Shown here: positions 57,615 through 64,000 of the stretch, piece by piece
Layout of the letters: every line of letters begins with the position of its first letter
How positions within the stretch are numbered: position 1 is the stretch's first letter
Origin: Cupriavidus taiwanensis LMG 19424
GTDB taxonomy: Bacteria > Pseudomonadota > Gammaproteobacteria > Burkholderiales > Burkholderiaceae
Direction: 5' to 3'
DNA: 64,000 bases
Assembly (NCBI RefSeq): GCF_000069785.1
Contig: NC_010528.1
Span: forward strand, 310,001 to 374,000
Made by a program: the position numbers and the translations under genes
Notes under the pieces: model-generated
Seen by the model: only the letters and a program-made list of their open reading frames with translations
What the model was told of the DNA's origin: nothing
Databases searched by the model: none

Positions 57615-58576
57615 GGCGCCTCCCTGGTCTTGCGCGCCATGTTGTCCTCGGCGCCGCTCATCATGTGGATGAACACGTCTTCGAGGCTGGTCCGCGCCTG
57701 CTCGATGCGCCGGCCCGGCCCGGCCAGGCGCGCGAGGGTCTCGGCCAGCGCCTGCGCATCGCGCCCGGTCACGTGCAGCGCGGTGCCGAAGGCCACGGTC
57801 TGCTCCACGCCCGGCGCGCCCTGCAGCTGCGCCGACAGCGCCGCGAGGTCGGCGCCTTCCACGCTCCAGGTCGAGAGCCGCTGGCTTGCCACCACTTCAT
57901 CGGCGGTGCCCTGCGCCAGCAGCCTGCCGTAGGCGATATAGGCCAGCTTGTGGCAGCGTTCTGCTTCGTCCATGTAGTGCGTGCTGACCAGCACCGAGAT
58001 GCCGCGCGCGGCCAGCTGGTGCAGCTGCTCCCAGAAGTCGCGCCGCGCCTTGGGATCGACGCCGGCGGTGGGTTCGTCGAGCAGCAGCAGCTCGGGCTCG
58101 TGCAGCAGGCAGGCCGCCAGCGCCAGGCGCTGCTTCCAGCCGCCCGACAGCGCGCCGGCCAGTTGCGCCGAGCGCGTCGCCAGGCCCAGGTCCTCGAGCG
58201 CGCGGTCGACGGCCTCGCGCCGGTTGGGCATGCCGTACACGCGCGCGACGAAATCCAGGTTCTCGCGGATCGACAGGTCGTCCCAGTACGAGAACTTCTG
58301 CGTCATGTAGCCGACGCGGCGCTTGATCTCGTCAGACTCGGTCAGGATGTCGAAGCCCAGGCAGGTGCCCGCGCCGGAGTCCGGCGTCAGCAGTCCGCAC
58401 ATCATGCGGATCGAGGTGGTCTTGCCGCTGCCGTTGGGCCCGAGGAAGCCGAAGATCTCGCCGCGCGCGACCTGCATGCTGAGGTCGTTGACCACATGCT
58501 TGTCGCCGAAGTGCTTGTTCAGCCCGCGCACGTCGATGGCGAGGCCGAGGCTGGTGCCGTTGGCGGTCGCGTTCAT
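57611..58576 (-). CDS. ABC transporter ATP-binding protein
   Basis: The 321-residue ATPase drives the exporter. It has Walker A GPNGSGKT (46-53), signature LSGGWKQRLALAACLL, Walker B LLLLDEPTAGVDPKAR, and the switch His in LVSTHYMDEAERCHKLAYI. It matches the YbhF/DrrA-type drug-exporter ATPases, but is a single ATPase module rather than the fused double form of YbhF. The ATG at 58576 overlaps the hlyD stop and its stop overlaps the permease start, so the three are made together. Confidence 0.95.
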   Translation of the reverse strand: MNATANGTSLGLAIDVRGLNKHFGDKHVVNDLSMQVARGEIFGFLGPNGSGKTTSIRMMCGLLTPDSGAGTCLGFDILTESDEIKRRVGYMTQKFSYWDDLSIRENLDFVARVYGMPNRREAVDRALEDLGLATRSAQLAGALSGGWKQRLALAACLLHEPELLLLDEPTAGVDPKARRDFWEQLHQLAARGISVLVSTHYMDEAERCHKLAYIAYGRLLAQGTADEVVASQRLSTWSVEGADLAALSAQLQGAPGVEQTVAFGTALHVTGRDAQALAETLARLAGPGRRIEQARTSLEDVFIHMMSGAEDNMARKTREAP

Positions 58577-59562
58577 TGCCGCACCACTTCCACCGGCTGG
58601 CCGGGCCGCAGCCTGGGCGCATCGGCGGCCGACGGCCGCGCTTCGACCAGGAACACCAGCTTGCGCCGGGTCTCGTTGCTGTAGATCACCGGCGGCGTGT
58701 ACTCGGCCTCGTTGGCGACATAGCTGATGGTGGCGGCCACCGGCGCGGCGCAGCCGTCGCAGCGCACCTGGACCGCCTGGCCGTTGCGCAGCGCGCCCAC
58801 CACCGTTTCCGGCACATAGAAGCGCACCTTGACGTTGCCCGGGGGCAGCATGCGTACCACCGGGCTGCCGGCCGGCACCCATTCGCCCAGGCGGTACGGC
58901 ACGTCGTAGACCAGCCCGGCCTGCGTCGCCGCCACGGTCTTGCGCGACAGCTTCCACTCCGCCTGCGCCAGCGCCGCGCGCGCGGCCGCCACCTGCGCCG
59001 CCTGGGCCGCCTGCTGCGCATCGCGGCCAGGCAGGCGCGCCACGTCGATATCGCGCTGCAGTTCGCGCACGCGCGCGGCGTCGCTGCCGGCCTGCGCGCG
59101 CGATTCGTCGAGCTGCGCCTGGGCGATGCCGCCGATCTCGTACTGGCGCTGGTCGCGCCGCCAGGCCGCGGCGCTGCGCTGGGCCTGCGCCTGCGCCTGC
59201 GCGAGCTGGGCACGGCTGACCTCCACCTCGAGCGGGCGCTTGCCGGTCTTCAGGTCCTGCAGCGTGGCTTCGGCGGCGCGCAACTGGTCCGCGGCCTGCT
59301 GGCGCGCGGCGCGCTCGTCGTCGGCTTCGAGCGCGAACAGCGCCGCGCCCTGCGCGACCTGCTGGCCGCGCTGCACCGACAGCGTGTCCAGGCGTCCGGC
59401 GAAGGGCGAGGCCACGCTGACGAATTCGCCTTCGACGTAGCCCTGCCAGGTATCGATGCGCGCGTTGCCGCAAGCGGCGGCAAGCAGCGCGGCGCCGAGC
59501 AGGGCAGTGCCGCGCAGCACCGCGCGCGGCCGCGGACAAGCAGGGAAAACAGCGTGGTTCAT
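58573..59562 (-). CDS. HlyD family periplasmic adaptor, lipoprotein
   Basis: The 329-residue adaptor links the inner-membrane ABC pump to the outer-membrane channel. It has a lipobox LLAAAC (Cys31), a biotinyl-lipoyl half (YVEGEFVSVASPFAGRLDTLSVQRGQQVAQGAALFALE), a long alpha hairpin (about 80-210, Ala/Gln/Arg rich), then the second lipoyl half and a beta-barrel (VRFYVPETVVGALRNGQAVQVRCDGC). It resembles YbhG. Both ends overlap neighbours by four bases. Confidence 0.94.
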   Translation of the reverse strand: MNHAVFPACPRPRAVLRGTALLGAALLAAACGNARIDTWQGYVEGEFVSVASPFAGRLDTLSVQRGQQVAQGAALFALEADDERAARQQAADQLRAAEATLQDLKTGKRPLEVEVSRAQLAQAQAQAQRSAAAWRRDQRQYEIGGIAQAQLDESRAQAGSDAARVRELQRDIDVARLPGRDAQQAAQAAQVAAARAALAQAEWKLSRKTVAATQAGLVYDVPYRLGEWVPAGSPVVRMLPPGNVKVRFYVPETVVGALRNGQAVQVRCDGCAAPVAATISYVANEAEYTPPVIYSNETRRKLVFLVEARPSAADAPRLRPGQPVEVVRQ

Positions 59563-60290
59563 GCGGACTCCGGAGAATGCCTGGCCGTGCGGCCCTTCGG
59601 TCGGGCGGCGCCTGCGGGCGTCTTCGGGCTTGCCGGTGCGGGCGAGAGCCCGTGGGTCAGCAGCGCCGTGACATGGCGCACCAGCGCGTCCGTATCGACC
59701 GCCTCGGCGCCGGGCAGCCGGCGCCAGATGTGCGTGGTGGCCAGCGGCAGCAACGCCAGCCCGACCAGCGACGGCACCACCAGCGCCGGCTCCAGGCCAG
59801 GGTTGAGCTGCCCGCGGCCAATCGCTGCCGCCAGCGGCGCCATCAGCGCGCCGGCGCGTTCCAGCGCAAAGCGCCTGAGCACGCGCTCGCGCAGCGCGCC
59901 GTCATCGCTGGCCACTTCGCGGATCCACAGGCCCGGGAACCACGGCGCCCCCGTGACGGCGTGGATCAGCCGGGTCGCGATGCCGACCAGCATCGCCAGC
60001 GGCTCGTCGTCGGACGGGCTGCCGGCAAAGAAGCGGGCCACCAGCGGCTGCACTTTTTCCTCGATCACGGCGTCGAGCAGCAGGTCGCGGTCGCCGAAGT
60101 AGTAGTGCACCAGTGCCGGGGTGACGCCGGCCGATGTCGCGATGGCCTTGACCGGCGTCCCGGCCACGCCTTGCCGCGAGAACAGCTCGGTGGCCGCGTC
60201 GAGGATGCGCTCGCGCTGTCCGGGCTGGCCCGCCGCGGGTCGGCCCGGGCTGCGCCTGGGTGGCTTCGTGGGGGCGGGTTTGCGGGGCAT
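59559..60290 (-). CDS. TetR/AcrR family regulator of the ABC exporter
   Basis: The 243-residue regulator has a basic N-terminal tail (PRKPAPTKPPRRSPGRPAAG), a TetR helix-turn-helix (about 25-75, with RERILDAATELFSRQGVAGTPVKAIATSAGVTPALVHYYFGDRDLLLDAVIEE), a helical ligand-binding domain and a second basic tail. It is the first gene of the exporter operon and overlaps hlyD by four bases. This makes it the likely repressor of its own operon through the AT palindromes 30-60 bases upstream. Confidence 0.93.
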   Translation of the reverse strand: MPRKPAPTKPPRRSPGRPAAGQPGQRERILDAATELFSRQGVAGTPVKAIATSAGVTPALVHYYFGDRDLLLDAVIEEKVQPLVARFFAGSPSDDEPLAMLVGIATRLIHAVTGAPWFPGLWIREVASDDGALRERVLRRFALERAGALMAPLAAAIGRGQLNPGLEPALVVPSLVGLALLPLATTHIWRRLPGAEAVDTDALVRHVTALLTHGLSPAPASPKTPAGAARPKGRTARHSPESA

Positions 60291-60323
60291 GGCGGATGGC
60301 TTGGTGGGACAGGGTGTGTTCAG

Positions 60324-60349
60324 TTAATATTAATTTTCGCGTTAATTAA
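60324..60349. promoter_or_regulatory. AT-rich palindromes, likely TetR operator/promoter
   Basis: TTAATATTAA (60324-60333) and TTAATTAA (60342-60349) are each perfect palindromes, and their centres are 17 bases apart. They stand in the AT-rich spot upstream of the TetR-family gene. This arrangement fits an operator overlapping the promoter of the exporter operon. Confidence 0.5.
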
Positions 60350-60465
60350 TTCAAGGGCGGTTACAACTTGGGCCTGCGTCATGGAGGCCGAAGGGACAAT
60401 GTGTTTTGAGGGGATACGAAGGGAGGCTAGCAAGCAACGTTGCCGCCCCAAATACTGAAGGCCGG

Positions 60466-60493
60466 TCCCCTCTCCCGCAAGCGGGAGAGGGGA
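60466..60493. repeat. Short dispersed palindrome (REP-like)
   Basis: TCCCCTCTCCCGC (60466-60478), spacer AA, and GCGGGAGAGGGGA (60481-60493) form a perfect 13-bp inverted repeat in the gap between tetR and queF. Sequences of this form (CTCTCCCGC-AA-GCGGGAGAG) are, to my knowledge, scattered widely in intergenic DNA of many Proteobacteria. Confidence 0.7.
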
Positions 60494-60544
60494 GCAAACC
60501 AGCGGGGATGGGAGATGCTGTGAGAGAACTACCGGGAGCGCTTC

Positions 60545-61378
60545 CTACTGCCGCGCATTCCTCTTGTTATCCGGCCACGCCGTATTGAAGTTGGTGCGGA
60601 ACGGGTTGATATCGAGCCCGCCGCGCCGCGTGTAACGCGCATACACCGCCAGCTTGACCGGCTTGCACTGGCGCATCACGTCCATGAAGATGCGCTCGAC
60701 GCATTGCTCGTGGAACTCGTTGTGGTTGCGGAACGAGATCAGGTACTTCAGCAGCGCTTCCTGGTTGATCGGCGCGCCGACGTAGCGGATCTGCACGCTG
60801 CCCCAGTCGGGCTGCCCCGTGACCAGGCAGTTGGACTTGAGCAGGTGCGACACCAGCGTCTCTTCCACCGGCGTTTCGTCCTGGTCGGCGAACAGCAGTT
60901 CGGGAGCGGGCTCGTAGCGGTCCACCTCGATGTCGAGGCGGTCCAGCAGCAGGCCGTCGAGCTCGCCCATCTGCTGCTTGCCGAGGTCAGCCTCCGTCAC
61001 CAGACGCACCTGCACGGTGCCGCCGGTGGCTTCGGACAGGTCATGGTGCAGCAGCTGCTGCAGCGCTTCCGGCGAGGCGATGCGGGTCTGGTTGAACGAG
61101 TTCAGGTAGAGCTTGAACGACTTGGATTCGACGATATTGGGCGTGTCCGACGGGATGATGAAGGTGGCCAGCGCCACCTGCGGCTTGCCCTTCAGGTTCA
61201 ACCACGACAGCTCGTACGCGTTCCAGATGTCGACGCCGAAGAACGGCACCGGCTTGCCTTCGGGCAGGCCGATCTCGGTGCGCTTGGGCTGGCGCGGGAT
61301 CGGGAACAGCAGCGAGGCGTCGTATTCGGTCTTGTAGGCCGAGGGCTTGCCCAGCGGCGAGTGTTCAGGGAGGCTCAT
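60545..61378 (-). CDS. queF: NADPH-dependent 7-cyano-7-deazaguanine reductase QueF
   Basis: QueF reduces preQ0 to preQ1 on the way to queuosine in tRNA. The 277-residue product is the long (YqcD-like, bimodular) form. The substrate motif ESKS is at 84-87 with [12 protein letters not shown], and the C-terminal T-fold has catalytic Cys184 and Asp191 in [34 protein letters not shown] and [16 protein letters not shown] are also typical. It lies 29 bases downstream of ilvA on the same strand, probably by read-through rather than pathway linkage. Confidence 0.96.
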   Translation of the reverse strand: MSLPEHSPLGKPSAYKTEYDASLLFPIPRQPKRTEIGLPEGKPVPFFGVDIWNAYELSWLNLKGKPQVALATFIIPSDTPNIVESKSFKLYLNSFNQTRIASPEALQQLLHHDLSEATGGTVQVRLVTEADLGKQQMGELDGLLLDRLDIEVDRYEPAPELLFADQDETPVEETLVSHLLKSNCLVTGQPDWGSVQIRYVGAPINQEALLKYLISFRNHNEFHEQCVERIFMDVMRQCKPVKLAVYARYTRRGGLDINPFRTNFNTAWPDNKRNARQ

Positions 61379-61407
61379 GGGACGCTCGGCGGAAATCGGG
61401 ACAGCAA

Positions 61408-62946
61408 TCAGGACAAGAACAGCTTGTACACGGGGTTGTCGGTCTCGTCCCAGTGTACGTAGCCCAGCGTCGAAAGGAAGGCGCGGAAGGCGCGCTTCTC
61501 GTTTTTCGGCACCTGGATGCCGACCAGGATGTTGGAGGTGTCGGCACCCTGGTTGCGGTAGTGGAACAGGCTGATGTTCCAGTTCGGGCTCATGCTCGAC
61601 AGGAACTTCATCAGCGCGCCCGGGCGCTCGGGGAACTCGAAGCGGTACAGCAGTTCGTCATGCGCCAGCGCCGAGCGCCCGCCAACCATGTAGCGGATAT
61701 GCTGCTTGGCAAGCTCGTCGTTGGACAGGTCCAGCGTGTCGAAGCCATGCTTGCGGAAGCTGGCGGCGATCTTGTCGTTCTCGGCGCGGCTGGCAATCTG
61801 CACGCCAACGAAGATATGCGCCATGCTGGTGTCGGCGATGCGGTAGTTGAACTCGGTCACGCTGCGCGTGCCCACCAGCTCGCAGAAGCGCTTGAAGCTG
61901 CCGCGCTCTTCCGGGATGGTCACCGCGAACACGCCTTCGCGGGCCTCGCCTACCTCGGCGCGCTCGGCCACAAAGCGCAGGCGGTCGAAGTTCATGTTGG
62001 CGCCGCAGGCGATTGCCACCAGGTGCTGGCCCTTGAGCTTCTCGCGCTCGGCGTACGCCTTCAGGCCCGCTACCGCCAGCGCGCCGGCCGGCTCGAGGAT
62101 GCTGCGGGTGTCCTGGAACACGTCCTTCACGCCCGCGCAGATCGCGTCGGTATCGCACAGGATGATGTCGTCGACCAGTTCGCGCGTGATGCGGAAGGTC
62201 TCCTTGCCGACCAGCCGGACCGCGGTGCCGTCCGAGAACAGGCCCACTTCCTTCAGCTCGATGCGCTTGCCGGCATCGACCGAGCGCTTCATCGCGTCCG
62301 AGTCGACGGTCTGCACGCCGATCACCTTGATCTCGGGGCGCACCGCCTTGATGTACGCGGCGATGCCGGAGATCAGCCCGCCGCCGCCGATGGCGACGAA
62401 CACCGCGTGGATCGGGCCCGGATGCTGGCGCAGGATTTCCATGGCGATGGTGCCCTGGCCGGCGATCACCTCGGGGTCGTCGAAGGGGTGGATGAAGGTC
62501 AGCTTGTGCTTTTTCTCCAGCACCGCGGCGTGGTTGTACGCGTCGCTGTAGGACTCGCCGTGCAGCACGATCTCGACCCACTGGCCGCCGCGCTCGCGCA
62601 CGGCGTCGATCTTCACCTGCGGCGTGGTCACCGGCATGGCGATGATGGCCTTGCATTGCAGCCGGGCCGCCGCCAGCGCCACGCCCTGGGCGTGATTGCC
62701 GGCGGAGGCGGCGATCACGCCGCGCTTGATCTCTTCCGCCGACAGCGAGGCCATCTTGTTGTACGCGCCGCGCAGCTTGAAGGAGAAGACCGGCTGGGTG
62801 TCCTCGCGCTTGAACCAGACCGAGTTGCCGGTGCGGGCCGACAGCTGGTGCGCATAGGTCAGTTCGGTCTCCTGCGCCACGTCATAGACCTTGGCGGTCA
62901 GGATCTTCTTCAGGTAATCGGGTCGGGCGGCGGACTGGCGGGTCAT
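61408..62946 (-). CDS. ilvA: Threonine ammonia-lyase, biosynthetic
   Basis: IlvA deaminates threonine to 2-oxobutyrate, the first step to isoleucine, and is normally inhibited by isoleucine. The 512-residue product has a PLP domain with Lys57 ([11 protein letters not shown]), the phosphate loop [13 protein letters not shown] and the [15 protein letters not shown] region. Two C-terminal ACT-like regulatory domains follow (about 325-510; [36 protein letters not shown]). Full length means the allosteric form. The ATG at 62946 is chosen since the family starts there; the frame is open to 63288. It is divergent from otsB. Confidence 0.96.
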   Translation of the reverse strand: MTRQSAARPDYLKKILTAKVYDVAQETELTYAHQLSARTGNSVWFKREDTQPVFSFKLRGAYNKMASLSAEEIKRGVIAASAGNHAQGVALAAARLQCKAIIAMPVTTPQVKIDAVRERGGQWVEIVLHGESYSDAYNHAAVLEKKHKLTFIHPFDDPEVIAGQGTIAMEILRQHPGPIHAVFVAIGGGGLISGIAAYIKAVRPEIKVIGVQTVDSDAMKRSVDAGKRIELKEVGLFSDGTAVRLVGKETFRITRELVDDIILCDTDAICAGVKDVFQDTRSILEPAGALAVAGLKAYAEREKLKGQHLVAIACGANMNFDRLRFVAERAEVGEAREGVFAVTIPEERGSFKRFCELVGTRSVTEFNYRIADTSMAHIFVGVQIASRAENDKIAASFRKHGFDTLDLSNDELAKQHIRYMVGGRSALAHDELLYRFEFPERPGALMKFLSSMSPNWNISLFHYRNQGADTSNILVGIQVPKNEKRAFRAFLSTLGYVHWDETDNPVYKLFLS

Positions 62947-63251
62947 GGTCTCGGGGCTGGCCGGCGGCGCGCGCAGCAAGGCGCGCAAAAAAGCCGGGAA
63001 ATTCTGGCGGAAACCGTCAATGATAAAGGATGCCGGCCTGGCGCACCCGGGCGGGGCGACGCAGCCGCCGCCTGGCGCTGGCGCCGCGACGCGCATGCCG
63101 TGCCGGTGGAGTGGATCGGCATTCACTCGGGCAATGGCGCGGCGGCCCGCCGGGCCGGCGCCGGGCTTGCATCGGCGCCGGGTTGCGCATGCGCCATGTA
63201 GGACGGCGCCCGGTGGACGCCGGTCAAAACGACGTGTTACGGTTTTACGCG
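62947..63251. other. 305-bp spacer between divergent ilvA and otsB
   Basis: I see no gene in this spacer. It is GC-rich, with a small AT-rich patch near 63003-63030 (ATGATAAAGG), a possible ilvA promoter, and another near 63225-63248 (CAAAACGACGTGTTACGG) just before otsB. No isoleucine-leader peptide or attenuator hairpin is evident. Confidence 0.4.
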
Positions 63252-64000
63252 ATGCCACAGCTACCGCTAATCGAACCCAATACCGCACTGTTTCTCGACT
63301 TCGACGGCACGCTGGCCGACCTGGCCCCGCGGCCCGAACTGGTGCAGGTCGAACCAGAACTGGTCGGCACGCTACGCACGCTGTACCAGCGGCTGGACGG
63401 CGCGCTGGCCGTCATCTCGGGGCGGCCGATCATCGAACTCGACCACTTCCTGCAGCCGCTGCAACTGCCCGCGGCCGGCATCCACGGCGCCGAATTCCGC
63501 ACCGACGGCGGCATGGTGTCCAAGACGCCGGCCCCCGGCCTCGAACCCCTGATCCCCCACCTGGAAGCGCTGGTGCGCGCCTACCCGGCGCTGCGGCTGG
63601 AGCGCAAGTCGGTCGCGGTCGCGATCCACTACCGTCAGGCGCCCGAGCTTGCCGGCATCGTCGATGCCGCGGTCACTGACGTATTGCGCCATGCCGTCGG
63701 CCTGGAAGCACTGCCGGGCAAGATGGTGGTCGAGATCAAGCCCGCCGGTGTCGACAAGGGCGATGCCATCGCCGCCTTCATGAAGTCCGCCCCGTTTGCC
63801 GAGCGCGTGCCGCTGTTTGCCGGCGACGACATGACCGACGAGCCCGGCTTCGCCGCGGTGCGCAAGCTGGGCGGGCTGGGCGTGCTGGTCGGCCAGCGCG
63901 AGTCCGTTGCCGCCGTGAGCGTGCCCGGACCCGCTGCGCTGCGCAGCTGGCTGCACCGCTCGGCGCATGCGCTGGCGTCGTCCGCAAGCGGCGGCGCACC
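63252..64000 (+). CDS. otsB: Trehalose-6-phosphate phosphatase OtsB (5' part)
   Basis: OtsB removes phosphate from trehalose 6-phosphate to give trehalose, an osmoprotectant. The visible 249 residues form a HAD-type phosphatase with nucleophile motif FLDFDGTLAD (DFDGT at 16-20), motif II VISGRP, the cap region with AGIHGAE, and motif IV FAGDDMTDEPGF. The gene runs past the window edge, so the stop and any following otsA are not visible. There is no strong ribosome site before the ATG. Confidence 0.94.
   Translation, partial: MPQLPLIEPNTALFLDFDGTLADLAPRPELVQVEPELVGTLRTLYQRLDGALAVISGRPIIELDHFLQPLQLPAAGIHGAEFRTDGGMVSKTPAPGLEPLIPHLEALVRAYPALRLERKSVAVAIHYRQAPELAGIVDAAVTDVLRHAVGLEALPGKMVVEIKPAGVDKGDAIAAFMKSAPFAERVPLFAGDDMTDEPGFAAVRKLGGLGVLVGQRESVAAVSVPGPAALRSWLHRSAHALASSASGGA

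Overview
The window is about 64 kb of GC-rich (roughly two-thirds G+C by eye), gene-dense chromosome from a Gram-negative betaproteobacterium. It most resembles Burkholderiaceae of the Cupriavidus/Ralstonia type. This rests on gene order (kdsD-lptCAB-rpoN-hpf-ptsN-hprK...rapZ...mutY; lolB-ispE-tRNA-Gln-prs-rplY-pth; rsmD-coaD-ferredoxin), on Bug-type solute receptors, and on long antisense reading frames typical of high GC. The genus is inferred from recalled gene order, not from a database search. There is no insertion sequence, phage, CRISPR array or rRNA operon. One tRNA gene (Gln, TTG) is present.

Layout. 0-3.3 kb: an M16 peptidase pair (the first gene cut by the window edge), rsmD, coaD and a ferredoxin. 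3.4-11.8 kb (minus strand): a PhoX-like Tat lipoprotein, pth, rplY, prs, tRNA-Gln, ispE, lolB and a large TPR protein. 11.9-16.3 kb (plus): mutM, a dynamin-like GTPase and mutY. 16.4-25.8 kb (minus): the envelope and nitrogen-PTS block, read from high to low coordinates as kdsD, lptC, lptA, lptB, rpoN, hpf, ptsN, hprK, a PsiF protein, rapZ and a Lon-N protein. 25.9-38.6 kb: mixed housekeeping and transport genes, including a CPA2 antiporter, DJ-1, apt, LysE, a Na/Pi symporter, uvrA, an MFS transporter and ssb.

38.8-48 kb is accessory: a porin with a Bug receptor and a BMP-domain protein; a diguanylate cyclase; small exported proteins; then an ion-channel gene with an altered selectivity filter, followed by a gene joining an HdeD-like membrane domain to a probable permuted papain-like hydrolase, and an RpiR regulator. 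48.4-54.9 kb is a complete minor-pilin/PilY1 operon. 55-60.3 kb is a TetR-controlled tripartite ABC exporter, translationally coupled from tetR through hlyD and ATPase to permease. 60.5-64 kb holds queF, ilvA and the start of otsB.

How the parts fit together. LptA/B/C with KdsD supply and export lipopolysaccharide. RpoN, HPF, PtsN, HprK and RapZ form the usual nitrogen-PTS/stress circuit. MutM and MutY form the 8-oxoguanine repair pair around the dynamin-like GTPase. The most unusual region is 44.1-47.0 kb. There a terminator-like hairpin lies in the leader of a channel gene whose filter reads TTQSLGD instead of TTVGYGD, and the next gene is the HdeD/papain-like fusion. Neither has a function I can name with confidence.
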